From Flammeovirga agarivorans (lineage in GTDB: Bacteria > Bacteroidota > Bacteroidia > Cytophagales > Flammeovirgaceae): DNA of 64,000 nt. The first letter of the stretch is position 1, and every line of letters begins with the position of its first letter. The notes beneath the pieces were generated by a model. The model was not told the DNA's origin, searched no databases, and saw only the letters and a list, made by a program, of their open reading frames with translations. Shown here one piece after another: positions 17,297-26,569 of this stretch. The DNA lies in assembly GCF_012641475.1 (NCBI RefSeq), contig NZ_JABAIL010000003.1, positions 62,001 to 126,000 of the forward strand, in the 5' to 3' direction. Both the position numbers and the translations under genes were made by a program.

Positions 17297-18397
17297 ATGA
17301 AGAAGCTGCTTTTCATATGTCTATTTATATTATCTTTTGTTCCTTTTACTTTCGCCTCAGATAATCCCAAAGAAAGTAATTGGAAGAGTTTTCAAGATAG
17401 CTTGACCTTAACCTTGGATAGTCGATTAGATTTTAGATCTATCAGTTATCAACAACAAACGGATCAATTGGGCAATGACCAAAGATTTCAGTTTTCTGAT
17501 TTTAGGATTGGCTTAGAAGGAAAATTTAATCAAAATTTTGGGTTTCAATTTCTCTATTCCCCTAATGATTCTAGAATGGGAATGAATAACCTATCGGATA
17601 ATATCTTATATGCTAATGTTCATTATACCACACATAATGAAAGATGGCATATAAAAGCAGGTAGAAGTTTTTTAAATGTGGGTACAGTGGAACAATCCTA
17701 CAACCCTAATGATGTCTATACCTATTCTATTATTGGAAATAAATTAGGTGTTTTTAAAACCGGTATTACTACTGAATACCGTACCAAGAAAGGACAAAGA
17801 ATAGGACTTCAGATTGTCAATGCTAATGAAGACTCTTTGGGGCATCAACTAAATTTAGAATACAACTTTTATTGGTATGGAACACTTATTAAAGATAGAA
17901 TCAAAACTTTCTTTAGTTACACAACAATCCATGATAAGACGAATGCTTTTACTTCCACACCTTATGCCGTCAACTTAGGTGTTCGTTGGAAAATGGGGAA
18001 TTGGTTATTGGACACCGATTATGCTTTTGTACAGAACATGCCCAATTTTCGGGACAATACTATGTACCAGTCAATACCCATTCGTTTCATGTATAATGGT
18101 AAGAAATTTAAACCTTCTATAAAATACATTTATGACCACGTACACTTTCTAGATGGATTAAATCCCGAAAATAGTTTAGGTGAAATGAGCGTTTTAAATA
18201 CAAACCGTATCCATACTTTAGAAGTTGCTTTACAGTATTATCCATTTCCAGATAGGAATCTAAGATTTCATCTTGTAGGTAGTTACGCTTCTGATACCTA
18301 TCAATATAAACATGTTACCAATAGTGAATTTTTCAATTCAAAATTTACTGTTTCTGCAGGAGTAAGAATAGGTTTTGATGTGCTAAAAGGGCGATAA
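17297..18397 (+). CDS. Outer-membrane porin-like beta-barrel protein
   Basis: A signal peptide (residues 1-20, ending TFAS) precedes 346 residues of alternating hydrophobic and polar strands with many aromatics. The pattern fits OprO/OprP-like porins (RFQFSDFRIGLEGKFNQNFGFQFLY; KAGRSFLNVGTVEQSYNPND). The last strand ends near the C-terminus without a terminal Phe (FDVLKGR). It would form an outer-membrane channel. It follows the two C45 hydrolases on the same strand, so it may supply their substrate, although a weak terminator intervenes. Solute specificity is not predictable. Confidence 0.7.
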   Translation: MKKLLFICLFILSFVPFTFASDNPKESNWKSFQDSLTLTLDSRLDFRSISYQQQTDQLGNDQRFQFSDFRIGLEGKFNQNFGFQFLYSPNDSRMGMNNLSDNILYANVHYTTHNERWHIKAGRSFLNVGTVEQSYNPNDVYTYSIIGNKLGVFKTGITTEYRTKKGQRIGLQIVNANEDSLGHQLNLEYNFYWYGTLIKDRIKTFFSYTTIHDKTNAFTSTPYAVNLGVRWKMGNWLLDTDYAFVQNMPNFRDNTMYQSIPIRFMYNGKKFKPSIKYIYDHVHFLDGLNPENSLGEMSVLNTNRIHTLEVALQYYPFPDRNLRFHLVGSYASDTYQYKHVTNSEFFNSKFTVSAGVRIGFDVLKGR

Positions 18398-18660
18398 ATA
18401 ATAGTACATTTTCCATGAAAAATATAAGGTAGTCTTTCTGATTCAGAATTTCATAAGTAAAAGTTTTGAATTTTTCCTCCTAATTATTTTAATGTGAACA
18501 CCCGATTTAATTACTATTAATTAAAATATTATTAACTGATATCCCATATTCATCCTTTTAAAAACTAATACTATTTTCTTTCCCTTCTATCTCTGATTAT
18601 TCAGCTATTTCCAAAAGCAATAATTAGCATAGAAAAAAATAGTAATATTGCTGTACTATA

Positions 18661-19674
18661 ATGATTCGTTTGCTTAAAAGACCTGTTTACCTGAGCACTA
18701 TTTTAATTATTCTTATTTTTATAATAGACCTTATTATACCATTAGGAGTAGCTGTAGGTGTTCTTTATGTATGTTGTATTGCCCTTTTAATTAGAGTAGA
18801 CACTGCTACCACTTTAAAACTTGCTCTATTATCCACTTTTTTAACTGCAGTTATTCCAATTTTGACGATTGACTCCCATACTACATGGATGGCTTTTGTT
18901 AATCGAGGGATTTCTATTGCGTCCATTTGGGTACTTTATTTTATTGTTATCAAACACAAAAAGTTAAATGACATAAAAAAAGTCTATACCAATAAGCTAA
19001 TTCATAAAAACAAAGAACAAGAACAGTTTATATATATTGCAAGCCATGATCTCCAAGAACCACTAAATACGGTGATGAGTTTTTCTAATGTATTGAATGA
19101 TAAATATTATGATGTTTTAGATGAGCGGGGACGAAAATGTCTCACCTATGTTCACCAAGCTAGTGCAAGAATGAGTGCTTTGGTAAAAGCTCTTTTAGAT
19201 TATGGTCGCTTAGGTAAAAATAGAGAAAAAGAGGAGATCGATTGTAATGTGATGTTAAATGATATTATTATGGATCTTGATGAGAGAATTCAAACATCAC
19301 ATGCTAAAATCACAATTGGTGAACTCCCTATTATTAATGGATATAAGAATGAGTTAAGAATGCTCTTTCAGAATTTACTGACCAATGCCATCAAATTTAG
19401 AAGAGAAGGGCATCCACCTCAAATCACTATTAGTGCACAAAAAGAAGATAAATCTTGGACCTTCTATGTACAAGATAATGGTATTGGTATCGCAGAAGAA
19501 CATAAACAAAAGGTATTCACCATTTTCCAACGCTTACATACAACTAGTGAGTATGAAGGAACAGGTATTGGTTTAGCCCATTGCAATAAAATTATCGATT
19601 TACACCATGGAAAATTATGGTTAGAATCTGAATTAAATAAAGGAAGTACATTTTACTTTAACTTACCCATATAA
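18661..19674 (+). CDS. Membrane sensor histidine kinase
   Basis: The N-terminus has three or four hydrophobic segments (about 11-95) without a large periplasmic domain. A HisKA domain follows with the phosphorylation motif YIASHDLQEPLNTVMSF (His129), then an HATPase_c domain with the N-box NLLTNAIKFRREGHP, G1 box DNGIGIAE and G2 box GTGIGLAHC. The kinase resembles phytochrome-type HisKA proteins. The next gene, 8 bp away, encodes a single receiver domain that is the likely partner. The stimulus is probably sensed in or near the membrane. Confidence 0.9.
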   Translation: MIRLLKRPVYLSTILIILIFIIDLIIPLGVAVGVLYVCCIALLIRVDTATTLKLALLSTFLTAVIPILTIDSHTTWMAFVNRGISIASIWVLYFIVIKHKKLNDIKKVYTNKLIHKNKEQEQFIYIASHDLQEPLNTVMSFSNVLNDKYYDVLDERGRKCLTYVHQASARMSALVKALLDYGRLGKNREKEEIDCNVMLNDIIMDLDERIQTSHAKITIGELPIINGYKNELRMLFQNLLTNAIKFRREGHPPQITISAQKEDKSWTFYVQDNGIGIAEEHKQKVFTIFQRLHTTSEYEGTGIGLAHCNKIIDLHHGKLWLESELNKGSTFYFNLPI

Positions 19675-19682
19675 TTAATACC

Positions 19683-20090
19683 ATGACAGAACAACCAAAA
19701 AACATACTACTTGTTGACGACGACGAGGCAACTAATTTCCTTAACGAAATGATCTTGGATGAAATGGGTTGTGCCAAAAGTATACACATTGCTACTGATG
19801 GGCAAAAAGCCCTTAATCATTTAAATGCTCATTTTAATGATGTAGATCTCATTATGCTAGATATCAATATGCCTAGAATGAATGGGTGGGAGTTTCTAGA
19901 AAAATACAAAAGCTTGGATAAAAGCCATAGAGCTAAGATTGTCATTATTATGGTTACTACCTCGTTTAACCACGACGATAAGGAAAAAGCTGAAAACATG
20001 GCGGAAATTAGTGGCTTTTTGAATAAACCTTTAACCAAAGAAAAGATGAGTGCTCTATTAGAACATTATTTTGATGATCAGGAGGTTTAA
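19683..20090 (+). CDS. Single-domain response regulator (receiver only)
   Basis: The 135 residues form one CheY-like receiver domain. Acidic residues Asp12-Asp14 (LLVDDDEAT), the phospho-acceptor Asp60 (LIMLDINMPRMNGWE), Thr92/Thr93 (MVTTS) and Lys115 (NKPL) are all present. There is no output domain, so it acts through protein-protein contacts or as a phosphate relay. The gene lies 8 bp downstream of the histidine kinase and should be its cognate partner. Confidence 0.92.
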   Translation: MTEQPKNILLVDDDEATNFLNEMILDEMGCAKSIHIATDGQKALNHLNAHFNDVDLIMLDINMPRMNGWEFLEKYKSLDKSHRAKIVIIMVTTSFNHDDKEKAENMAEISGFLNKPLTKEKMSALLEHYFDDQEV

Positions 20091-20203
20091 TCTTAAAGAT
20101 TGTAGAAATAATCATTGTTCTACTACCTATCAGTGGATGAACTATAGTAACTTTAATAACAATATCTATTTTTCAATCCTAATAACTAGGTACGAAGCTT
20201 ACA

Positions 20204-20782
20204 ATGAACCTTGACAACTTTAAAATTCAAATAAGAAAAATCACTGATTTCTCAGAAGATGAATGTGCGTTATTTACTCCTCATCTGAAGAAAAAAACAC
20301 TAAAAAAAGGAGAATATCTTTTACAAGTAGATCAACCCGTAAATGAAATCGCTTTTATAGAAAAAGGTGTTTTACGTCTTTATTATCAATCACAAGATGG
20401 TAAAGAAGTGAATAACCATTTTTTCTTAGAGAATGACTATGCTGTATCCTACTTAGATTTATTGAAAGGTCGTCCAAGCAGATACAATATTCAAGCATTA
20501 GAAGATTGTGAACTAATTACATTCGAGGTTCAAACGTTGACAAATGCTTATGATCAATCAAAAAACTGGGAACGCTTTGGGAGAATCATTGCTGAAAGTG
20601 TCTATGCTATTGCTACCAATAGATTCGAATCTTTCTTATTTCTATCTGCAAAAGAACGGTACTTACAAATGCTACAAGATTACCCTTTTTTTATTGAACA
20701 AATTCCACTTTATCATTTAGCTTCTTATTTAGGTATTGAAAGAGAGAGTCTTAGTCGAATAAGAAAAGAAATTACTCTTTAA
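20204..20782 (+). CDS. Crp/Fnr family transcriptional regulator
   Basis: The 192-residue protein has a cyclic-nucleotide-binding-fold domain (about 10-115; LKKGEYLLQVDQPVNEIAFIEKGVLRLYY) and a C-terminal helix-turn-helix (about 165-190; IPLYHLASYLGIERESLSRIRKEI). No Fnr-type cysteines are present. The gene lies 113 bp after the receiver gene and 90 bp before a lipoprotein gene, its only close same-strand neighbour downstream. The target is unknown. Confidence 0.84.
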   Translation: MNLDNFKIQIRKITDFSEDECALFTPHLKKKTLKKGEYLLQVDQPVNEIAFIEKGVLRLYYQSQDGKEVNNHFFLENDYAVSYLDLLKGRPSRYNIQALEDCELITFEVQTLTNAYDQSKNWERFGRIIAESVYAIATNRFESFLFLSAKERYLQMLQDYPFFIEQIPLYHLASYLGIERESLSRIRKEITL

Positions 20783-20872
20783 AGTATGATTGTAACATAC
20801 ATCAATTTTTAAGACATCACATGAAAATACTTTTATGGTATAATAATTATTCATCTTAAAAATGTATTTACA

Positions 20873-21499
20873 ATGAGACATCACTTCTCTCTTCTTATGG
20901 TCCTTACAACTTTATTCATATCATGTGGTACTTCTAGCAAAATCATTGTCCCTTTAAATGAAACATTGCCTTCGACTAATGATAACTACACGATTGTGTG
21001 GGTAGGAAAAGGGAAAGCTTTTACTTTCCAAGATGGTAAGTACATAAGAAATGCAGCAAATGACTATGCTTTTGAGGTAGTACAAAGAAGATATACGAAT
21101 ACTTGGAAGTCAATAAAAAATATGCACCGAGTACATCCCAACTACGATGGAAAAGCAGGAGAAAGAGAACAGACAATGTTTTTTGAAATCGATTACCATA
21201 AAGAAGGAAGTCAGATTAGGTCTGAAATACATTCTTCTTTAGGTAATGGAAAAGGACATTCTGATCATGAATTTAGAGAACAGAAAATACAATTCGAAGC
21301 TGAAGGAATAAGTTATTTTGCCCCTTATAATACCTACCGTATTACTCAGCACTATAATTATGAGGAAGGGGTATTGACTGAGACTGTAGAATTGTTCAAA
21401 CTAGAAAATGATATAGAAATACCTTTTGCGAAAATAGAAGAAAAAGCATTGATATTTATACCTACCCAATTGGCAAAAGCTCCAACATTATTTGAATAA
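20873..21499 (+). CDS. Hypothetical lipoprotein
   Basis: An N-terminal hydrophobic stretch ends in the lipobox LFISC, so the mature protein is probably lipid-anchored. The remaining 190 residues are soluble and rich in beta-strand residues and aromatics. I do not recognise a domain. Motifs that could help identification are YTIVWVGKGKAF and TMFFEIDYHKEGSQIRSEIHSSLG. The gene is followed by a long-stem terminator. Confidence 0.7.
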   Translation: MRHHFSLLMVLTTLFISCGTSSKIIVPLNETLPSTNDNYTIVWVGKGKAFTFQDGKYIRNAANDYAFEVVQRRYTNTWKSIKNMHRVHPNYDGKAGEREQTMFFEIDYHKEGSQIRSEIHSSLGNGKGHSDHEFREQKIQFEAEGISYFAPYNTYRITQHYNYEEGVLTETVELFKLENDIEIPFAKIEEKALIFIPTQLAKAPTLFE

Positions 21500-21523
21500 A
21501 TAACCAGGGAAGATTCTTACTAA

Positions 21524-21579
21524 AAAAATAGCTTGAAAAGTAAAGACATATGGATTCAATAACTTTTCAAGCTATTTTT
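21524..21579. terminator. Strong intrinsic terminator, 18-bp stem
   Basis: AAAAATAGCTTGAAAAGT (21524-21541) pairs perfectly with ACTTTTCAAGCTATTTTT (21562-21579). The T-tract on the plus side ends transcription of the lipoprotein gene, and the A-tract makes the hairpin symmetric. Confidence 0.88.
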
Positions 21580-21601
21580 GTGTAGAGATCACTACTAACA
21601 A

Positions 21602-22174
21602 ATGGAAGAACTAAAAAAATCTATCATCAAAACATACAGTATTCCCGAGGCAATAGTCGATGACTTTATTTCGTATTGGGAGACCATTTCTATTCCCAAG
21701 GGAACTATTTTATCAGAACCTGATAGAACTGATAAGTATTTATATTTTACCCTATCAGGGTATCAAAAAGCTTACTATGTAGTAGATGGTAAACAATGTA
21801 TTATTTCATTTACACAACCCAACCATTTCACTTGTGCTCCAGAATCTTTTCTCACTAATAAACCTTCGAAATATTACTTTGAATGCATTACCGATAGTGT
21901 ATTCTATCGACTCTCCTATCGAGATTTTATACTCAATACAGAGAAACATCAACATATACAACGATTTTTCATGGAAGCATTAATGGGTTTAGTTAATAAT
22001 ATAACTGATCGATTTATCAAACAAACTTCGTTAACTATAGAAGAGAAGTACAAAGATTTTATGAATAAGAATGCTCAACTAATACATCATATTCCACAAA
22101 AAGATATTGCCAATTTTCTAAGTATCAATCCTACTAACTTCTCGAAACTCATAAATAAAGTACCCATACAATAG
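21602..22174 (+). CDS. Crp/Fnr family transcriptional regulator
   Basis: The 190-residue protein has a divergent effector domain (about 30-115; GTILSEPDRTDKYLYFTLSGYQKAYY) and a short C-terminal helix-turn-helix (IPQKDIANFLSINPTNFSKLINKV). It lies 61 bp before a zinc-independent quinone-oxidoreductase-like gene on the same strand, with an inverted repeat between them, so that gene is the likely target. The signal is unknown. Confidence 0.82.
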   Translation: MEELKKSIIKTYSIPEAIVDDFISYWETISIPKGTILSEPDRTDKYLYFTLSGYQKAYYVVDGKQCIISFTQPNHFTCAPESFLTNKPSKYYFECITDSVFYRLSYRDFILNTEKHQHIQRFFMEALMGLVNNITDRFIKQTSLTIEEKYKDFMNKNAQLIHHIPQKDIANFLSINPTNFSKLINKVPIQ

Positions 22175-22218
22175 TTGGTATAGACCAAGAACTATACTTC
22201 CCATTTACTCTACATTTG
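22175..22218 (+). promoter_or_regulatory. Candidate operator and -7 box of the MDR-type reductase gene
   Basis: TTGG-N6-CCAA at 22175-22188 forms an inverted repeat just after the Crp/Fnr stop codon. TACATTTG at 22211-22218 matches the Bacteroidota -7 consensus TAnnTTTG and lies 17 bp before the ATG. No clear -33 box is visible, which suits an activator-dependent promoter. Confidence 0.5.
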
Positions 22219-22235
22219 AAAAAAAATCAAGAGTA

Positions 22236-23174
22236 ATGAAACAAGTTGTATATAATCAGTACGGAAACAGTGATGTGCTAAAAGTAGAGCACAAAGACAG
22301 ACCTGCTTTAAAGAGGAGAAACTCGATGCTTATTAAAGTCTCCTACTCTTCTTTAAATGCCATTGACTGGAAAAATAGAAAAGGTCACTTCAAACTATTT
22401 ACGGGCTTATTTAAACCTAAAACAAAACAGGGGTTTGATGTTGTAGGTATTATTGAAGACAAATCTAAGGATGTCTCTGAATTTTCTATTGGAGACCAAG
22501 TGATCGGGCAACTTGGTAATTTTGATGGAGGTGCTTTAAGCGAATACCTTGTCGTTAATACAAAAGAGTTTGTGAAGATTCCAAAGGGAATACAATTAAA
22601 TCAAGCCGCGGGAATTCCTATGGCAGGTACCACTGCCTGGATGGCATTGATGGAACTAGGAAATCTTAAAAAAGGAGATAAAGTCCTGATCAATGGCGGA
22701 AGTAGTGGAGTGGGACATTTTGCAATCCAAATCGCAAAAGCATATGGTGCACATGTAACTAGTGTCTCAAGTAGTAAAAATTTGACATTTTGTACTCAGA
22801 TGGGTGCAGATACTGTAATCAGTTACCAAGAAGAAAACTTTCTAGATAAAGAGGCTCAATTTGATATCATCTTCGATGTAGTGTTCAATTCATCTTACAA
22901 AAAAACAAAACATTTACTAGGAACCAATGGCATTTATATCGGCACTACTCCTTCCAAAACAATGGTATTTGAGCTATTGCGATATCAAAAGGCAAAGTTT
23001 GTTGCAGTACAACCAAACAAAAACGCCCTACAAAGCCTGATACATCTTATGGAGGAAAATAAACTAAAAGTAAACATAGATAAAGAATACTTGCTCGATG
23101 ATATTATCCCTGCTCATCAGTATTTAGAGAAATCTAGAACTAAGGGAAAAGTAATCATAAAAATTGCAAAATAG
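22236..23174 (+). CDS. NAD(P)-dependent alcohol dehydrogenase / quinone oxidoreductase (MDR)
   Basis: The 312-residue protein has the GroES-like N-terminal domain (SSLNAIDWKNRKG, GFDVVGIIED) and a Rossmann domain with VLINGGSSGVGHFAIQIAKAYGAHVTSV. The zinc ligands of classical alcohol dehydrogenases are missing, as in quinone oxidoreductases and enoyl reductases. It should reduce an activated double bond or quinone with NADPH in the cytoplasm. The upstream Crp/Fnr gene is its probable regulator. Confidence 0.87.
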   Translation: MKQVVYNQYGNSDVLKVEHKDRPALKRRNSMLIKVSYSSLNAIDWKNRKGHFKLFTGLFKPKTKQGFDVVGIIEDKSKDVSEFSIGDQVIGQLGNFDGGALSEYLVVNTKEFVKIPKGIQLNQAAGIPMAGTTAWMALMELGNLKKGDKVLINGGSSGVGHFAIQIAKAYGAHVTSVSSSKNLTFCTQMGADTVISYQEENFLDKEAQFDIIFDVVFNSSYKKTKHLLGTNGIYIGTTPSKTMVFELLRYQKAKFVAVQPNKNALQSLIHLMEENKLKVNIDKEYLLDDIIPAHQYLEKSRTKGKVIIKIAK

Positions 23175-23233
23175 TACTATAAATCAGTGTGCTTACTTGG
23201 AGAAACTTGACCAAAGTTTGGTATATTTACTAT

Positions 23234-23293
23234 AACAATTTTAACGGTTTATAAGTTAATACCGTAATCTTGCTTTTAACCGTTAGAATTGTT
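23234..23293. promoter_or_regulatory. Nested inverted repeats before the CxxC membrane protein gene
   Basis: AACAATTTTAACGGTT (23234-23249) pairs with AACCGTTAGAATTGTT (23278-23293), 15 of 16 bp. An inner ACGGT/ACCGT pair (23244-23248 and 23261-23265) uses part of the same left arm. The two hairpins exclude each other, which could act as an RNA switch or be overlapping protein sites. There is no T-run. Confidence 0.45.
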
Positions 23294-23322
23294 ACTCTAC
23301 TTAAGCAAACTATACTATTCTT

Positions 23323-23706
23323 ATGAAACTTTATACCTATTGTTCAAACTGTAAAGCTGAAATCAATTTCTCGGCATCCGTAAAAAAACGATCCGATTTG
23401 ACAAAGAAATTTGAAACACAAAATTCAAATTCTATCATTTTAAGCTGCAATTGCTGTAAAACACAATCGATTAATACCATTGATTCCATTAAAGCAGAAG
23501 TCAATCAGAAAATCATTGGTTTTTCGACCATTTTCTTTGCTATAGCAGCTATTATCCTCTCTGTGTACATCTTTACATTGGCAGTAAAGTTCTTAAATAT
23601 TTATACGGTAGGCGGATTAGTTTCTGTGATTAGCATTCCATATCTAATTTGTCATGCAATTAAAAACTATCTCCAAAATAAAGTAATGGATTTTAATTTT
23701 TCATAA
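23323..23706 (+). CDS. Small two-TM protein with cysteine pairs
   Basis: I do not recognise a family. The 127-residue protein starts with YCSNCKAEI, and CNCCKTQ follows at about residues 46-52. Together the four or five cysteines could hold a zinc ion as a ribbon. Two hydrophobic segments follow (about 67-90 and 95-110). The soluble zinc domain would face the cytoplasm. It is flanked by an MDR reductase and a DUF3626 gene, with no clear operon link. Confidence 0.65.
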   Translation: MKLYTYCSNCKAEINFSASVKKRSDLTKKFETQNSNSIILSCNCCKTQSINTIDSIKAEVNQKIIGFSTIFFAIAAIILSVYIFTLAVKFLNIYTVGGLVSVISIPYLICHAIKNYLQNKVMDFNFS

Positions 23707-23814
23707 TTGATTTAAGCGATAATCATTGAGCATGATGAGTTACTCTTTTCTTTCGGGAAAAAGTAATATCTTTATTTGAGATGAACTTTTAGGAAACAAA
23801 AGGAACTTCTTGTC

Positions 23815-24861
23815 ATGCTCACATCAAGTCAACTACAGGCGATAGAAAATGTATCAAAGACAGCTTTAATGATGAAAGAAAAATCACAAGAGCTGATTGA
23901 TATGATTCTATATCAATCCAATATTGATATGGATCTCTATGTCCAATTTTATGCAAACCTTATAAAAAATGCGCCGGTAGCACTTCATTTTCATCCTGAT
24001 CGAATAAGCAATCAAGGAAATACCATTACAGAAGGTTTACTGTCATCAGGTGTCTATAAAAATCAATTTGAGACCAATATATCTTCAGGTAGTGTTTCCG
24101 CACATCTTGGTGGATTACGTAATGAATGGGAAGACGATATTTTTAAAGGAGCATATACTCATTCCGAACCAAAAGAACGAGCTAAATATGGTGCACTTCA
24201 TCTAACCCACTCTGAAAGTGGTCCTGCCCCTAGATTCGGCTCTTGTTACTTTGTACTTCATCCGGAGGTAAATCAAAGAACTACTTTTACTTACGGAGAT
24301 ACCTATGCTTCTCCTAAAGAAGTAGGGACAATACAACATATTGAACCAATTATTTCAGCACTTTTCAATGACTTATCTACTAGAGAAAGTGCTTTGGGAG
24401 AAAATAATATTACCACTTTGGAGTTTATTACACTCATTAATCAGATATACCTCAACACTATTAATCAAAAATCGTTGAGGCCGTTTTCTCAGAACCTAGA
24501 TTTCTATATTGAAGCACAAATTCATGGAGAAATTTCATTGGAAAAAGATGTCTCAGAACTAATTGTAGATTATTCATTTTTCAATACTAAAGTAGGTAAT
24601 ACATTGATGGCATTGAGTCAAAAATATAAGATTCAGCTACATTGGAACTCCGGTTTAGAGTTAGGAGTAGACGAATTTCCGAATAATTTCAGAGGCCCAG
24701 AAGTACCTAAATTTGCTAAACAATTTGGCCATAATGGTAAACTAAATCCATTTTTACTGGGCAAGGCTGCACTAGAAATAGGCAACGAATATGAAGAATT
24801 GCAAATGCTCAAGTACTTATGGCATTGCTTGGTGAAGTTTGGTAGACCTATACAAAAATAA
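23815..24861 (+). CDS. DUF3626 domain-containing protein
   Basis: The 348-residue protein resembles DUF3626. Conserved-looking segments include VALHFHPDRI (56-64), SGVYKNQFETNISSG, WEDDIFKGAY, RAKYGALHL and GPAPRFGSCYFVL. The family occurs as a single soluble protein, sometimes related to toxin-like ADP-ribosyl transferases in fold arguments, but no activity is established to my knowledge. The next gene, an AraC regulator, begins 19 bp downstream, which suggests one transcript. Confidence 0.72.
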   Translation: MLTSSQLQAIENVSKTALMMKEKSQELIDMILYQSNIDMDLYVQFYANLIKNAPVALHFHPDRISNQGNTITEGLLSSGVYKNQFETNISSGSVSAHLGGLRNEWEDDIFKGAYTHSEPKERAKYGALHLTHSESGPAPRFGSCYFVLHPEVNQRTTFTYGDTYASPKEVGTIQHIEPIISALFNDLSTRESALGENNITTLEFITLINQIYLNTINQKSLRPFSQNLDFYIEAQIHGEISLEKDVSELIVDYSFFNTKVGNTLMALSQKYKIQLHWNSGLELGVDEFPNNFRGPEVPKFAKQFGHNGKLNPFLLGKAALEIGNEYEELQMLKYLWHCLVKFGRPIQK

Positions 24862-24880
24862 TTCACCTAAGTGCTGATAA

Positions 24881-25621
24881 ATGATAAATCACATACAAGT
24901 TGAAAAGGATTTTGGTTGGTTCATTGGAAGTTTTGATAATAATCAATTCCATAAGCATTATGCTCTTCAGATAAGTATTCCACTCACTGGAACTATCACC
25001 ATAAATACACCAATTCATCATCTTACCACGCAGAAAGCCATTATTATAAAATCCAATATTAAACATCAGGTATTATCTAAGTCTGATCATTTCATATTAC
25101 TTATTAACCCTGTCTCAGCATTAGGGCATTTCTGGAATCGTTTCCTTAAGAAGGACATACAAGAAATCAATACTACAATCATTGATCAGCTCATTTCTAT
25201 TCTTCATCACAAAACATCTTTTCCAGACTTTATAGAACAAGTCAATTCTACTATTCAAGCAATGGAGTGCAATTGTAAAACAGCACTTCATGATGGTGAT
25301 CTAAGAATAAGCAACGCTTTAGATTACCTTTATGAACATGCTGATAGAATCGTTTCTCTAGAAGAAATTGCTAATTACTCTCACCTATCTGAGAGTCGAT
25401 TTATTCACCTTTTCAAAGAAAATACAGGTATTACCTACAGGAGAGCCCAATTATGGAATAAAATATTAGTAGGAATGCCTTTGATAGGAACTAAAACATT
25501 TACTGAAATTGCTCATCAAACCGGTTTTTCGGATAGTGCTCACTTTAGTAGAGTATTTAAAGAAAACTTTGGTTTTAGTCCTCGAGACTTTCTTCATTTC
25601 AGCCAGTTTATTCAAGTTTAA
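24881..25621 (+). CDS. AraC family transcriptional regulator
   Basis: The 246-residue protein has a short cupin-like N-terminal domain (HYALQISIPLTGTITINTP) and an AraC double helix-turn-helix at about 150-246 (IVSLEEIANYSHLSESRFIHLFKENTG and FTEIAHQTGFSDSAHFSRVFKENFGFSPRDF). It is 19 bp downstream of the DUF3626 gene and 46 bp upstream of a transglutaminase-like gene, so it may control this small cluster. Confidence 0.87.
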   Translation: MINHIQVEKDFGWFIGSFDNNQFHKHYALQISIPLTGTITINTPIHHLTTQKAIIIKSNIKHQVLSKSDHFILLINPVSALGHFWNRFLKKDIQEINTTIIDQLISILHHKTSFPDFIEQVNSTIQAMECNCKTALHDGDLRISNALDYLYEHADRIVSLEEIANYSHLSESRFIHLFKENTGITYRRAQLWNKILVGMPLIGTKTFTEIAHQTGFSDSAHFSRVFKENFGFSPRDFLHFSQFIQV

Positions 25622-25667
25622 TGCGGTCTGAATACTGACTTTTGTTTCATCATCAAACAATAATACA

Positions 25668-26396
25668 ATGGAACAAAAATTAGATCTAAATCCTACGTTC
25701 AATCATCTTCTAGTCGCTTCTAAAATATTAGATTTTAAGGCTGAATCATTGGAAACACTCACCGAAGAAAGAGGTTGGAGAAACCTATCTGATATGGAAA
25801 AAATCAAGGAAATATACAATTTCGTTAAAGATGAAATTGCTTTTGGTTATAACTCTAGCGATGATATCAGTGCTTCTCAAGTATTAAAAGATGGGTATGG
25901 GCAATGCAATACCAAAGCTAATCTTTTTATGGCTCTGCTGAGAGGTGTAGGTATTCCGAATAGAATTCATGGATTTACGATTCATAAAGCTTTACAGAAA
26001 GGGGCCATTACTGGAATATGGTACAAAATGTCGCCAGCTTTTATATTACATAGCTGGGTTGAAGTACTCTTCCAAAATGAATGGTATAATCTAGAAGGAC
26101 TTATTCTAGACCAAAAGTACCTCAACGCATTACAAAATAAATTTCAGGATTGCAAAGAGACCTTTTGTGGCTATGGTGCTTACACTGATCAATTTCAATC
26201 TCCGCAAATTGAATGGAACATGAATGACACCTACATTCAGAAAAAAGGAATTCACCATGACTTTGGTTTATATAATACCCCTGATGAATTTTATAAATCA
26301 CATCAACAAGAACTTGGGGTCATAAAAAGATGGATATACAGATATTTCATTAGACACCTAATGAATAATAATGTCGATAAAATAAGAAAGGGCTAG
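25668..26396 (+). CDS. Transglutaminase-like cysteine protease-fold protein
   Basis: The 242-residue protein contains the transglutaminase-core pattern: DGYGQCNTKANLFMALLRGVGIPNRI with Cys80 and HSWVEVLFQNEWYNLEG with His128. The third catalytic position, normally Asp, reads Asn141/Glu143, a possible divergence. No signal peptide is present, so it is cytoplasmic. Such proteins act as peptidases, amidases or transamidases. The AraC gene 46 bp upstream may regulate it. Confidence 0.8.
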   Translation: MEQKLDLNPTFNHLLVASKILDFKAESLETLTEERGWRNLSDMEKIKEIYNFVKDEIAFGYNSSDDISASQVLKDGYGQCNTKANLFMALLRGVGIPNRIHGFTIHKALQKGAITGIWYKMSPAFILHSWVEVLFQNEWYNLEGLILDQKYLNALQNKFQDCKETFCGYGAYTDQFQSPQIEWNMNDTYIQKKGIHHDFGLYNTPDEFYKSHQQELGVIKRWIYRYFIRHLMNNNVDKIRKG

Positions 26397-26569
26397 AGGA
26401 ATAGAACCCCTCAAAACACTCACTATTAATACATTATATCTTATAAATAAAAAATAGCACAATCAACCGATTTATTGATTTTTTACTTTCTGATACAATT
26501 GATCGGTTGGGTTGTTGCGTATATTTAGAAGTTAAAACCTAATTACTCTCTATTCAAAAGTTAAAACCT

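Noticed and set aside
26464-26509. 8-bp inverted repeat CAACCGAT/ATCGGTTG before the serine protease gene
   Set aside because: The arms are 30 nt apart without a T-run or obvious symmetry around a promoter, so it is too weak to call.
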